Of a stretch of DNA of 64,000 nucleotides, positions 11,247 through 20,427 are shown one piece after another. The position numbers and the translations under genes were made by a program. Positions within the stretch are counted from its first letter, which is position 1. Each line of letters begins with the position of its first letter. Under the pieces are notes generated by a model that saw nothing but the letters and a program-made list of their open reading frames with translations, ran no database searches and had not been told where the DNA came from. Source of the stretch: Myxococcales bacterium (GTDB lineage Bacteria > Myxococcota > Myxococcia > Myxococcales > Myxococcaceae); assembly GCA_030681895.1 (NCBI GenBank), contig JAUXRI010000117.1:28568-92567 (forward strand), written 5' to 3'.

Positions 11247-12827
11247 TTACAGCGGGTACCAGTACTCGCGGCCATCAGAGGCGACGAACCGGTAGTCCAT
11301 CACCGCGGGCCACAGCGGCGCTGCGCACTGCGCGCTCCACGCATCGAGCTCACCAAGCAGGCGCTTGACGTCATCGGGCCGGGTGGACGTGAGGTCCTTC
11401 GTCTCGCCCGGGTCGGCGACCACGTCGAAGAGCGCCGTGACGTCGGAGTGCCGGTCGCGAATCAACTTCAGCGGGCCTTTGCGAATCGCGCTCGTGTAGT
11501 CGGCGCGCCAGAACAGCGCCTCGTGCGGAGCGCCCTGTTTCTCACCTCGCACGAACGGCACCAGGTCGACGCCATCCATCACGCGGTCGTCAGGGAGCGG
11601 AACGCCAGCCGCTGCGGCGACGGTGGCGACGACGTCGAGCGCGCTCACCGGCTCGTCGAAGCGCACGCCCGCTGGAAGCTGCGCTGGCCACCGCATCACG
11701 AACGGCACGCGCACGCCGCCTTCGAAGAGCGTGAACTTCCCCCCCTGGAACGGCGTGTTGGTGGTGGCGCGCGTGTAGAGGGCTCCGCCGTTGTCGCTGA
11801 TGAAGATGACGAGCGTGTCGTTGGTCAGGCCGCGGTCGTCGAGCGCCTTCATCACCCGTCCGACCGAGGTGTCGAGCGAACGGATCAGCGCCAGGTACGT
11901 GCGGCGAATCGGGTCCTTCTCGTCGGGGAACGCGTCGTAGTCGCTCTGCTTCGCCTGAAACGGCGTGTGCGGGTTCTGGTACGGCAGGTAGACGAAAAAC
12001 GGCTCACGTTGGTGCTGGTCGATGAACGCGATGGCGTCGTCGGTGAAGCGGTCGGTGAGGTACGCAGGCTCGTCGATGACCTTCCCGTTGTGAACGAGTG
12101 ACGAGATGTTCGAGCGGCCGCGCTCCCAGATGAAGCGGTCAGAGAACTCGGGAAGGCGCTGATTCACGATGTCTGGTCTGTCGATGGGCGACGCGTAGAG
12201 CGAGTACGCCTCATAGAATCCGACGAACTCGTCGAAGCCGCGGCGGTGCGGCTGCACCTCGTCGTTCCACCCGAGGTGCCACTTGCCGAACATGCCCGTG
12301 GCGTAGCCAGCGCGCTGCAGCAACTCTGGCAACAACACCTCGGAGCGCGGAATGCCCTGACGCTGCACGTCGTCGGCGTCGGGCGCTTTGTACGAGAGCA
12401 GCTTCCAGTCTTCCGTCGTCATGAACATGCGGGCGAAGAAGTACTCGAAGGCGTTCGAGACGTAGCGGTCGTGCGGCTGCACCTCGTGGCCGAAGCGGTT
12501 CTGGTAGCGCCCGGTGAGCAGGCCCGCGCGCGACGGAGAACACAGCGACGCGGTGACGTAGCCGGCGCCGTAGCGAACGCCCTGGTCTGCGAGCGCGTCG
12601 AGGTTGGGCGTCGCGACTCGACCTTCTGGATACATCGAGGTGTCGGCCCGCCCGAGGTCGTCGGCGACGATGAGCACCACGTTGAGGCGCGGCTTCGTCG
12701 GAGTGAGTGGACGAGACAGGAACGCGTCGCGACCCGCCATCGAGCGGACGTCAGGACGAATGCGGTACTGCTCACCGCCGGTCGCGCACGCGCCGAACAG
12801 CACCATCACGAGCCACTGGACTCTCAC
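11247..12827 (-). CDS. Lipoprotein sulfatase (type I, formylglycine-dependent)
   Basis: 526 residues from GTG 12827, which opens a lipoprotein signal (VRVQWLVMVLFGAC). The sulfatase signature CSPSRAGLLTGRY is present; Cys 96 would be converted to formylglycine. Metal-binding residues are visible in VLIVADDLG and FISDNGG, and the C-terminal region carries the usual GPLKLI and LFDVVADPGETKDL motifs. It hydrolyses sulfate esters, probably of a polysaccharide, from the cell surface. The gene is divergent from the cytochrome gene with only 7 bases between the two starts, so each promoter must lie inside the other coding region, or one start is misassigned. An upstream ATG at 12920 would add 31 unlikely residues. 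Confidence 0.92.
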   Translation of the reverse strand: MRVQWLVMVLFGACATGGEQYRIRPDVRSMAGRDAFLSRPLTPTKPRLNVVLIVADDLGRADTSMYPEGRVATPNLDALADQGVRYGAGYVTASLCSPSRAGLLTGRYQNRFGHEVQPHDRYVSNAFEYFFARMFMTTEDWKLLSYKAPDADDVQRQGIPRSEVLLPELLQRAGYATGMFGKWHLGWNDEVQPHRRGFDEFVGFYEAYSLYASPIDRPDIVNQRLPEFSDRFIWERGRSNISSLVHNGKVIDEPAYLTDRFTDDAIAFIDQHQREPFFVYLPYQNPHTPFQAKQSDYDAFPDEKDPIRRTYLALIRSLDTSVGRVMKALDDRGLTNDTLVIFISDNGGALYTRATTNTPFQGGKFTLFEGGVRVPFVMRWPAQLPAGVRFDEPVSALDVVATVAAAAGVPLPDDRVMDGVDLVPFVRGEKQGAPHEALFWRADYTSAIRKGPLKLIRDRHSDVTALFDVVADPGETKDLTSTRPDDVKRLLGELDAWSAQCAAPLWPAVMDYRFVASDGREYWYPL

Positions 12828-12834
12828 GCCGCCG

Positions 12835-14823
12835 ATGGTACCGGGGCGTCTCGTGCGGCTCACTGGCTTCCTGCTCGGCGTCGTCGTCATCGCGGGCTGC
12901 CGAACGGAGCACGCTCGCACCGTCGCGTCACCGACGTTCGAGTGTGGCTCGTGTCACCCCGCCGAGGTCGCCGTGCTCGCCAGGTCGAACCACGCACGTG
13001 GGCAGGCGCTCGCGACGGCCACCTCGATTCCAGAAGGCGACGTCGGCGGGTTTCACGTGCGTCACGACGGTGGAGCGGTCGTCGTCGCGTGGCCGGAAGG
13101 AAGCGGCGTGGCCCGGTACATCCTCGGCGTCGCGCCGCTGGTGCAGGTTGCGGTCGAGACTCCCGGAGGAAAGCTCCAGGTGCCGCCCATCGGCTGGCAG
13201 CCTGACGCGGGGTGGCTGCGGGTGCCCACGCTGCACGGCGAAGCCGGCGATTGGAGAACGCCCTCATTCAACTGGAACGGTGGCTGCGCGGCGTGCCACG
13301 CAACGGGCTTTCGTGCCGGCGTGACGTCGTCGGGAGGCTTCGAGAGCACGTGGACGTCGCTGAGCGTGTCGTGCTCCGCGTGTCATGGCGACGCTGCAGG
13401 GCATCGTCGGTGGGTCGAGCGGCGGCCCAATGTCCACGCTGCGGGGTTCGCGTTCTCGTTGCGGGGCCGGTCCACGTTCTCGTTCGAAGAGGACGCCGGC
13501 ATCGCGCGTGCGCGGGACCGCCTCGACGACGTGCAGACGGGTGTCTGTGCTGCGTGCCACTCGCGACGCCGCGCGATCGTCGACGATGGCGTCGTCTCCC
13601 GTTTCCTCTTCGACCGCTTCGAGCCCGCGCTGCTGACGAAGGGCCTGTACCGCGCCGATGGGCGGATCAGCGACGAGGTCTACGAGACGGGCTCGTTCTT
13701 GATGAGCCGCATGCAGCGCGCAGGCGTTCGTTGCAGCGACTGTCATGAGCCCCACAGCGGTGTGCTGCGGGCCGAAGGCAATGCGCTCTGTTCTCGCTGC
13801 CATCAACCAGCCGTCTTCGACACGAAGGCGCATCATGGAGAGACCAGCGCGTGTGTGAGCTGTCACATGCCCACCGTCACGCTGCTCGGCGTCGACGTGC
13901 GCCACGACCACTCGTTCCGCCGGCCACCCACGGGTGCGGAGCCGACGACGCTGGCCTTCGAAGCGATGTTCGACGAACGCGCCGATGCGCCCTGGCGGTG
14001 GCGTGACGTCGTGTCGAACGCCGAGCTGTCGACCTTCGAGCGCGCGTCGGCGCTGCCGCTCCATCAGGGCGAGTGGACGGCGGGCGACGTGGCGGTGCTG
14101 GGGCGTTTCATCATCGACGGTGACGACTGGCTGCGGTCGGGCGCTGCGATGGCACTGCCGAGCGTGCCGGAACCGCAGCGGTTTCGCGTCGGAGTCCGTT
14201 TGCTCAGCGACCCTCGCCGCGCGATTCGGGTCCAGGCTGGGCGCGCCTTCACTCGCATCGTCGAGCTGCCCGCGGCGCTGCGAGTGGAGCTGGCCGAAGC
14301 CGAGCGCGTGAACGCCTTCCGGGGAGAGGCGTGGCTGAACTCGAGCGCGCTGGCGCCCTCACCCGACGAAGCGATGCCCTTGCTGCAGACGGGCCTGCAA
14401 CGAGACCCGACCTTCGTGCCGCTGTTGATCAACCTCGTCGACCTCGGGCGCGACGCGGGCCTTCCGCAGCTCGAGACCGCAGCGGCACAGCCGGGGCCGT
14501 GGCAGACCGCGGCCGCGTATTCGCTCGGGCTCGCGCGATGGCGGAGCCAGGATCAGGAGGGCGCACGCGCAGCGTTCGAGCGCGCGGCGACCGACGGGTT
14601 GGGCCTCCACCTCATCTCGTGGTGCCTCGCCGAGAGAACCGTTCGTGGTGCACAGGCCGGGTGGACGGCGCTCGACGCGGCGCTCGCCCGTCATCCAGGG
14701 AAACACGCGCTGCTCGACCTCGCGCTCGACTGGGCCGCGAGCGACCACGACGCAGCACGCGAAGCACGCGTCCGTACCGAGCTGCGGCGGTGGCAACGCG
14801 CACCGACCGTGACGTCACAGTGA
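12835..14823 (+). CDS. Seven-haem cytochrome c lipoprotein with HEAT/TPR-like tail
   Basis: 662 residues from ATG 12835; the lipoprotein signal ends VVVIAGC. Seven CxxCH haem motifs occur in the first 360 residues: CGSCH, CAACH, CSACH, CAACH, CSDCH, CSRCH, CVSCH. Layout resembles cytochrome c554/doubled-CxxCH periplasmic proteins. The C-terminal 270 residues are helical and Ala/Leu-rich (for example VRLLSDPRRAIRVQAGRAF), consistent with HEAT and then TPR repeats. It would sit on the periplasmic face of a membrane and carry electrons; the partner is not visible nearby. The divergent neighbour is a sulfatase, but no functional link can be shown. Confidence 0.88.
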   Translation: MVPGRLVRLTGFLLGVVVIAGCRTEHARTVASPTFECGSCHPAEVAVLARSNHARGQALATATSIPEGDVGGFHVRHDGGAVVVAWPEGSGVARYILGVAPLVQVAVETPGGKLQVPPIGWQPDAGWLRVPTLHGEAGDWRTPSFNWNGGCAACHATGFRAGVTSSGGFESTWTSLSVSCSACHGDAAGHRRWVERRPNVHAAGFAFSLRGRSTFSFEEDAGIARARDRLDDVQTGVCAACHSRRRAIVDDGVVSRFLFDRFEPALLTKGLYRADGRISDEVYETGSFLMSRMQRAGVRCSDCHEPHSGVLRAEGNALCSRCHQPAVFDTKAHHGETSACVSCHMPTVTLLGVDVRHDHSFRRPPTGAEPTTLAFEAMFDERADAPWRWRDVVSNAELSTFERASALPLHQGEWTAGDVAVLGRFIIDGDDWLRSGAAMALPSVPEPQRFRVGVRLLSDPRRAIRVQAGRAFTRIVELPAALRVELAEAERVNAFRGEAWLNSSALAPSPDEAMPLLQTGLQRDPTFVPLLINLVDLGRDAGLPQLETAAAQPGPWQTAAAYSLGLARWRSQDQEGARAAFERAATDGLGLHLISWCLAERTVRGAQAGWTALDAALARHPGKHALLDLALDWAASDHDAAREARVRTELRRWQRAPTVTSQ

Positions 14824-14860
14824 CGTATCTCCAGCGCGTCAAACGTGTCATGGGCACCCC

Positions 14861-15826
14861 ATGAGCATCGCCGCACCGAATGAGCGCCGCATCGCGCTCT
14901 TCATCGACTTCGAGAACCTCGTCACCAACACCGGCTTCACTGCCGCCAACTTCGACCTGCAGCCGTCGCTCGACCGTTTGCTCGAGCAGGGGAAGATCAT
15001 CTTCCGCCGCGCGTACTGCGATTGGTCGCGCTTCCAGGAAGCCAAGGCGCACCTGCACCACCTCGGCGTCGAGCTGGTCGACGTGCCGCCTTCGACCCGC
15101 GCTGGCAAGAACGCCGCCGACATGCGGCTCGTCATCGACGCGCTCGAGCTCTGCTACGCGCGCGAACACATCAACACCTACGTCATCGCGTCGGGTGACA
15201 GCGACTTCGTGCCGCTGGCCGCGAAGCTCCGCGAGAACGACCGCTACGTGGTGGGCATCGGCGTGAAGCAGGCGACCTCGCCCATGTTCGTGAAGGCGTG
15301 CGACGAGTTCATGTACCTCGACACCGCGTCGCGCGACCGTGAGCGCGACGAAGGCTCGCGACGACCCAGCCGCGAGAGCAGCGCGAGCCCGAGCAGCAGC
15401 AGCAGCGCGCCGTCGCGTGGCCGCAAGGCCGAGATTCCCAGCGTGGTGCGCAGCGTCGTCGGCTCGCTGCTGGCGCGCGCGACGGGCCCCATCAACCCCT
15501 CGTTCCTCAAAGAGGCGCTGGTTCGCAAGAAGCCCGACTTCGACGAGCGCGACTACGGCTTCTCGTCCTTCAGCCGCCTGCTCGAGGCGATGGAGAAAGA
15601 AGGCCTGCTCACGCGGATTCAGCAGGGCCGCCAGACGTACATCACGGCCAAAGAAGGCGCCCCCGACAGCCGGCCGGTGCACGAGTCCGGCAGCGCTGGA
15701 GCCGAAGGCACCCTCGCCGACCACTCGGGCGAACACCCCGAGCCCCGGCCGATGCGCGTGGAACCTGCGCCGACGCCGGTGCGCCTCGACGAAGAGCACA
15801 TTCCGGACCCCGACGAAGAAGGCTGA
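14861..15826 (+). CDS. NYN (PIN-like) nuclease-domain protein with OST-HTH/LOTUS domain
   Basis: 321 residues. The N-terminal 150 residues form an NYN/LabA-like domain: RRIALFIDFENL opens the fold, NAADMRLVIDAL and IASGDSDFVPLA carry the acidic residues that bind metal in PIN-like RNases. A Ser/Arg-rich linker (about 165-190) leads to an OST-HTH (LOTUS) winged helix (VVRSVVGSLLARATGPIN to RQTYITAKEG), a domain that binds RNA or G-quadruplexes. The last 50 residues are acidic and disordered. The combination suggests an RNA-cleaving or RNA-binding regulator; the eukaryotic MARF1 combines the same two domains. The small membrane-protein gene starts 33 bases later on the same strand. Confidence 0.88.
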   Translation: MSIAAPNERRIALFIDFENLVTNTGFTAANFDLQPSLDRLLEQGKIIFRRAYCDWSRFQEAKAHLHHLGVELVDVPPSTRAGKNAADMRLVIDALELCYAREHINTYVIASGDSDFVPLAAKLRENDRYVVGIGVKQATSPMFVKACDEFMYLDTASRDRERDEGSRRPSRESSASPSSSSSAPSRGRKAEIPSVVRSVVGSLLARATGPINPSFLKEALVRKKPDFDERDYGFSSFSRLLEAMEKEGLLTRIQQGRQTYITAKEGAPDSRPVHESGSAGAEGTLADHSGEHPEPRPMRVEPAPTPVRLDEEHIPDPDEEG

Positions 15827-15859
15827 TCAGGCCAGCCCCTCCTGCGTCCTGGAGGCCTC

Positions 15860-16345
15860 GTGAGATTCGACAAGCTCCCTGCTGCGCTCTTCGCGGCGTT
15901 GTTCTTCGCAGCGCTTCCGACGTGGTTCCTGTCGACGCTCGAGGGCCCCGCGCGGTTCTCGTGCGGCGGCACGCCGTGGCGTTGCATGGTGTCTCGCTGG
16001 GTGTTCTTCGAGACGAAGGCGGCGTCCTACGAGCCCGTCAAGGTGAGCAGCGAGACGCGGCAGCGGACCAGCAAGCGCGGGAGCTTCCCCGAGTCGCGCG
16101 TGACGGTGACGCTGCCGGCAGGCTCGGTCATCGCGGTCACCGACTGGGGCGACGAAGAGAACTGGAAGGTCGCCCGCACGCTCGACGACGCCAGAGCGCG
16201 CCAGGCGACCGTCGTGGTCGAACGCCCGGCGGCGGCCCTCTTCTGGTTCGCGGTGTTCCTGGTGGTGCTCTTCGCCGGTGTCGGGCTGTTCATCGTGTTC
16301 AGCACCGGCAACCCTCGCGCGATCAGCCGCGGCCGGCCGGAGTGA
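15860..16345 (+). CDS. Small membrane protein, two transmembrane helices
   Basis: 161 residues from GTG 15860. One hydrophobic helix spans about residues 8-25 (LFAALFFAALPTWFLST) and another about 126-148 (ALFWFAVFLVVLFAGVGLF). Between them about 100 residues, including SCGGTPWRC, probably lie in the periplasm. No family recognised. It follows the NYN gene closely and may share its transcript. The gene ends 23 bases from the tyrosyl-tRNA synthetase gene, tail to tail. Confidence 0.75.
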   Translation: MRFDKLPAALFAALFFAALPTWFLSTLEGPARFSCGGTPWRCMVSRWVFFETKAASYEPVKVSSETRQRTSKRGSFPESRVTVTLPAGSVIAVTDWGDEENWKVARTLDDARARQATVVVERPAAALFWFAVFLVVLFAGVGLFIVFSTGNPRAISRGRPE

Positions 16346-16368
16346 CCACCGCCCTCTGAGTCGGGAAG

Positions 16369-17658
16369 TCAGGCGACGCGCACGAGGCAGTTGTCCTTCT
16401 TGCCGCGCGACAACAACAGGTACCGGTCTGACAGCAGCGCTGACGCGTCGATGAGCTTCATCGGGTCGGTCACTTTCTCCTTGTTCAACGCGAGGCCGTT
16501 CTGCTCGATGAGCTTCCGCGCCGCGCCCTTCGACTCCACGAAGCCGGTCTTCGTGGTGACGAGCTCGACGAACGGAATGCCCTTCACCAACTCATCGCGC
16601 GCGACGTCCTTCGAGGGCACGTCTTTGAAGATGCTCGCGATCTGAGCCTCGGTGAGGCTGCGGAGCGTCTCGATGGTGGCCTTGCCGAACAACACGTCGG
16701 CCGCCTTGATGGCGAAGTCGACGTCGGCCTTCGAGTGCACGCGCTCGGTGACGTCGCTGGCCAGCATGCGCTGCAGGTGACGGGCTGAGGGCTCCTTCGC
16801 GTGCGCGGCGTCGAGCGCCTCGAGCTCTTCCTTCGAGCGCAGCGTGAAGATGCGCGCCCAGGTCGCCGCGTCGGCGTCAGAGGCGTTGAGCCAGAACTGG
16901 TAGAACTCGTACGGCGAGGTGCGGGCCGGGTCGAGCCACACGTTGCCGCTCTCGGTCTTGCCGAACTTGGTGCCGTCGGACTTGGTGATGAGCTGCGTGG
17001 TGAGCGCCCATGCCTGGCCCTGCGCGCGCCGGCGGATCAGCTCGGTGCCGGTGACGATGTTGCCCCACTGGTCGCTGCCGCCCATCTGCAGCTGCACGCC
17101 GTGCTCCTTCCAGAGGTGGAAGAAGTCGTGTCCCTGCACGAGCTGGTAGGTGAACTCGGTGAAGCTCATGCCTTCACCTTCACCCTCGATGCGCTTCTTC
17201 ACCGAGTCCTTCGCGAGCATGTAGTTGACGGTCAGGTGTTTGCCGACGTCACGAATGAACTCGAGGAACGGCATGCCGCGGAACCAGTCGGCGTTGTTCA
17301 CCAGCGTCGCGCGGCCGCCCGTGAAGTCGATGAAGCGCTCGAGCTGGGTGCGAATGCCCTTCAGGTTGTGCGCGAGCACGTCTTCGGTGAGCAGGTTGCG
17401 CTCCGACGACTTGCCGGACGGGTCGCCGACGAGGCCGGTGGCGCCGCCGACGAGCGCGATGGGGTGATGCCCCGCGCGCTGGAAGTGGAGCAGCGTCATC
17501 ACCTGCACCAGATGGCCGACGCCGAGCGAGTCAGCGGTCGGGTCGAAGCCGATGTAGCCCTTCACGGGCTGGTTCTTCAGCAGCAGCTCCTCGGTGCCCG
17601 GCATCACGTCGTGCAGCATTCGGCGCCAGCGGAGTTCTTCGATGAAGTTCGTGCTCAC
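16369..17658 (-). CDS. tyrS: Tyrosyl-tRNA synthetase
   Basis: 429 residues from GTG 17658, the first start directly before the conserved N-terminus (STNFIEELRWRRMLHDV); a TTG at 17694 would add 12 residues. The class I HIGH-like motif is in DSLGVGHLVQVM and the KMSKS-like motif is KFGKT in SDGTKFGKTESG. ALVGGATGLVGDPSGKSSER and GGSDQWGNIVTG are the tyrosine- and ATP-binding segments of bacterial TyrS. The C-terminal S4-like RNA-binding domain (ARKLIEQNGLALNKEKV) is present. It charges tRNA-Tyr. No T-box or leader is apparent in the 93 bases upstream. Confidence 0.97.
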   Translation of the reverse strand: MSTNFIEELRWRRMLHDVMPGTEELLLKNQPVKGYIGFDPTADSLGVGHLVQVMTLLHFQRAGHHPIALVGGATGLVGDPSGKSSERNLLTEDVLAHNLKGIRTQLERFIDFTGGRATLVNNADWFRGMPFLEFIRDVGKHLTVNYMLAKDSVKKRIEGEGEGMSFTEFTYQLVQGHDFFHLWKEHGVQLQMGGSDQWGNIVTGTELIRRRAQGQAWALTTQLITKSDGTKFGKTESGNVWLDPARTSPYEFYQFWLNASDADAATWARIFTLRSKEELEALDAAHAKEPSARHLQRMLASDVTERVHSKADVDFAIKAADVLFGKATIETLRSLTEAQIASIFKDVPSKDVARDELVKGIPFVELVTTKTGFVESKGAARKLIEQNGLALNKEKVTDPMKLIDASALLSDRYLLLSRGKKDNCLVRVA

Positions 17659-17751
17659 GGGGAGCGAATTGGGGGCAAGCGCTCTCGGAGTCAAGGCTCA
17701 GCACGGTGCCCTCGTTTCGGTCGGTGGTAGGGTCCCCGGCCGGGGGCCGCC

Positions 17752-19752
17752 ATGAGCGACGCGTTTTTTCAAGGTGAGCTGGTCGGCCGCTACGAGCTCG
17801 TCACCCGACTCTCGATTGGAGGCATGGCCGAGCTCTTCCTCGCTCGCCTCCCGGGCCCGGGCGGCTTCCAGAAGCTGGTCGCCCTGAAGATGATCCTGCC
17901 CGACGTTCGGAATGACGAGCGCTTCGTGCAGATGTTCCTCGACGAAGCGCGGCTGAGCGCGGAGCTCAACCACCCCAACCTCGGGCAGGTCTTCGACCTC
18001 GGGCAACAGCCGAGCGGCGAGCTCTATCTCGCCATGGAATTTCTCTCGGGCCAGAACTTCGGCGCGGTGATGCGGGCCGTCGAGCGCAAAGGCGAGCTGC
18101 TGCCGCTGCCCGTGGTTGGGCACATCATTCGGGACGTGTGCCTCGGGCTGCACGCCGCGCACTCGCACCTCGACTCGAGCGGGAAGCCGCGGCCGGTGAT
18201 TCACCGCGACGTCGCGCCGAAGAACGTCATGGTGACGTTCGAGGGCCACGTGAAGGTCATCGACTTCGGCATCGCTCACGCCCAGGGCCGCCGCACGAGA
18301 ACCCAGACCGGCGTCGTCAAGGGCACGCCCTCGCACATGGCGCCCGAGCAGCTGGCTGGCGAGGTGCTGACGCCCGCGACGGACGTCTACGCCGTCGGCG
18401 TGATGCTGCACGAGTGCCTCACCGGTGAGCGGTTGTTCTCGAGCGATGCCCCGCTGGCCCGCTTCGCTCCTCCGCCGCGGCCGAGCGAGAAGAACGAGAA
18501 TGTCTCGCCGGCCCTCGAGGCGGTGTGCCTGAAGGCGCTCGCCGTCGAGGCCTCTGAGCGCTACCAGAGCGCCCGCGAGCTGGCCAAAGCCCTCACCGAG
18601 GTGCTGCCGACGCTCGCTGACGAAGAAGAGCTGTCGGCGCTGATGGCTGCCCTCTTCCCCGGACAACGCTCGTCCATCGCGAAGCTCGCAGAGACGGCAC
18701 GCGACCCCGGTCAGCCGAGTGAACAGGTGTCGAAGCTGGCGCGCGAGGTGTTCGCGGCCGAGGCGACGCCGGCCGCTCCGGTCATCTCGGACGACGAGCC
18801 CACCCGCCGCCGGAGCGCGCCGAGAACGACGAGGCCAGACGCGCCCGCCGTGCCGAGCTCGCCGCCCATGTCCCTGCGCCTGAAAGTTGGAGCAGGACTT
18901 GGCGCCCTCACGCTGCTTGGCCTCTTCGCTGCCTCCGCGATGAGCCTCGAGGAGCCAGCGCCCGGGCCGAGCGGCCCCTTTGCACTTCGTGTGACGGAGC
19001 AGCGACCGGTCGGGACACCACCACCGCCACCGCCCAGACCAACGTTGCCCGTCGTGAACAACGCCTTTCCTGACAACCCGAACGACCCGCAGGACTTGTT
19101 GATCGCGGATGCGAAGGACGCGATCGCCGGCGGAAACCTGAAGGGCGCGGAGCAGCTGCTCAAGCGGTGCAAGATTGCTGGTGAGCCGTGCCCGCGGGCA
19201 GAGGGGCTCCTCGCCGTGTTGCCAGACGAGATCAGGTACGGCGAGCTGCTCGATCAGGCCAGCAAGGCGCTCGACAGAAGAGACATCGAACGAGCGAGCG
19301 CGATGCTCGAGGGTGCCAGAGAGACGACGATGCTCGTCGAGCGATACGGACGGCTCAAGGCGCGTGAGGCGCAGGTGCTCGAGGCAGCGTTGGTCGAGAG
19401 GACGGCGGTGCCGAGGTTGGCACTTACCGCGCCCAGCGCTCGCGCCTCCGCACCAGAACCAGCACCAGCACGCGATGAACGGACCGCGAAGCTCCTCAGG
19501 GAGGCGACGGATGCGAAGAAGAATGGCAGGTACAAACAGGCGATCTCGTTGCTCATGGAGTGTCTGGCGCGCACCCCCAGCGACGCCGACTGCACGGTGA
19601 ACCTCGCCAGCACCTACGCCACGAGAGGCACCAAAGAGAACAACGAGGAAGACAATCGGAAGGCCAAGTCCTTCTACGAGAGCTTCTTGAGGGTGGCTGA
19701 CCCCAGCGACCCTCGAATCGATCGGGTGAGGCAAATCCTCCGCGGCTTCTGA
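17752..19752 (+). CDS. Ser/Thr protein kinase with transmembrane helix and TPR-like tail
   Basis: 666 residues from ATG 17752. Kinase domain at about 10-280: glycine loop LSIGGMAELFLA, catalytic Lys 46 in VALKMI, IHRDVAPKN (Asp 153), IDFGIAH, and MAPEQL in the activation segment. A Pro-rich stretch precedes one transmembrane helix at about 377-398 (LGALTLLGLFAASA), then a periplasmic part with helical TPR-like repeats (ends KSFYESFLRVADPSDPRID). This is the Hanks-type kinase layout common in myxobacteria, where the extracytoplasmic tail is thought to sense a signal. It is divergent from tyrS and convergent with the anti-sigma-like gene, 6 bases between stops. Confidence 0.93.
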   Translation: MSDAFFQGELVGRYELVTRLSIGGMAELFLARLPGPGGFQKLVALKMILPDVRNDERFVQMFLDEARLSAELNHPNLGQVFDLGQQPSGELYLAMEFLSGQNFGAVMRAVERKGELLPLPVVGHIIRDVCLGLHAAHSHLDSSGKPRPVIHRDVAPKNVMVTFEGHVKVIDFGIAHAQGRRTRTQTGVVKGTPSHMAPEQLAGEVLTPATDVYAVGVMLHECLTGERLFSSDAPLARFAPPPRPSEKNENVSPALEAVCLKALAVEASERYQSARELAKALTEVLPTLADEEELSALMAALFPGQRSSIAKLAETARDPGQPSEQVSKLAREVFAAEATPAAPVISDDEPTRRRSAPRTTRPDAPAVPSSPPMSLRLKVGAGLGALTLLGLFAASAMSLEEPAPGPSGPFALRVTEQRPVGTPPPPPPRPTLPVVNNAFPDNPNDPQDLLIADAKDAIAGGNLKGAEQLLKRCKIAGEPCPRAEGLLAVLPDEIRYGELLDQASKALDRRDIERASAMLEGARETTMLVERYGRLKAREAQVLEAALVERTAVPRLALTAPSARASAPEPAPARDERTAKLLREATDAKKNGRYKQAISLLMECLARTPSDADCTVNLASTYATRGTKENNEEDNRKAKSFYESFLRVADPSDPRIDRVRQILRGF

Positions 19753-19758
19753 GGTCGA

Positions 19759-20427
19759 CTACTCGGGCGCTTCGTCTGCCATCGACCGCTGATACGCCTC
19801 CCACAGCGGCGCGATGAGGTCTTCGGGAGGACTCAGCTCGAGCGCCCGCTGGAAGCTCGCCTTCGCCAGCCTCGGGTGTTTCAGCGCGTCGAGCTGCACC
19901 AGCCCGAGGAAGAACAGCGCTTCGCTCGCCCGCGGGTCGTTGGCGTGGTGCTCCGAGACTTCACCCAGAATCGCCACCACGCGCGCCGGCTGCCCGGCCC
20001 GCCACGCGTCCTCCGCGCTCTCGAGGAGCGCGCCCACCAGGTCTGCCGGAACGGCGTCGGCCTTCGCACTCAGCGGCCGCGAGAACGTGGCGAGTGAATG
20101 CCGGCCCTGCAGCCACGGGCCCACCCGCGGCGCCTGGACCTCGGCGACGACGGGCGGCGCGACGGTCTCGGTCTTCTTCGTCTCGCTGGCCGCGATGATC
20201 GACCTCGTGACTGGAACGGGCTCAGCCACCGAGCCCACCGCCGGGCGCGCCCTCGTCACGACCACCATCGCGATCGCCGCCACCACCGCGACGCCGACGA
20301 GCCAGGGCCGAACCACCGGCGTCGGGGCGCGCCGCTTCACCTGCACCCGAGCCCACACCCGCATCACGCTCGCGGGCGACGCTGGCTCGTCCAACACCTC
20401 GCGCACGGGGCGCGGCAACGGCTTCAT
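19759..20427 (-). CDS. Membrane TPR protein, likely anti-sigma partner (module 1)
   Basis: 222 residues from ATG 20427, overlapping the sigma-factor stop by 4 bases (ATGA). A cytoplasmic N-terminus of about 50 residues is followed by one transmembrane helix (LVGVAVVAAIAMVVV) and a periplasmic region ending in a TPR-like helical segment (ASEALFFLGLVQLDALKHPRLA). No zinc-binding HxxxCxxC motif, so it is not a classic ZAS anti-sigma factor. The role as anti-sigma factor is inferred from coupling and from the same arrangement in the two other sigma modules in this window. Confidence 0.75.
   Translation of the reverse strand: MKPLPRPVREVLDEPASPASVMRVWARVQVKRRAPTPVVRPWLVGVAVVAAIAMVVVTRARPAVGSVAEPVPVTRSIIAASETKKTETVAPPVVAEVQAPRVGPWLQGRHSLATFSRPLSAKADAVPADLVGALLESAEDAWRAGQPARVVAILGEVSEHHANDPRASEALFFLGLVQLDALKHPRLAKASFQRALELSPPEDLIAPLWEAYQRSMADEAPE

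Noticed and set aside
9723..12101. 792-codon open frame on the plus strand across the transporter and sulfatase genes
   Set aside because: It is antisense to two genes with clear motifs, and its product is an Arg/Glu/His-rich mixture with no recognisable fold.
17698..19734. 678-codon open frame antisense to the Ser/Thr kinase gene
   Set aside because: Shadow frame; the kinase motifs are all on the plus strand.
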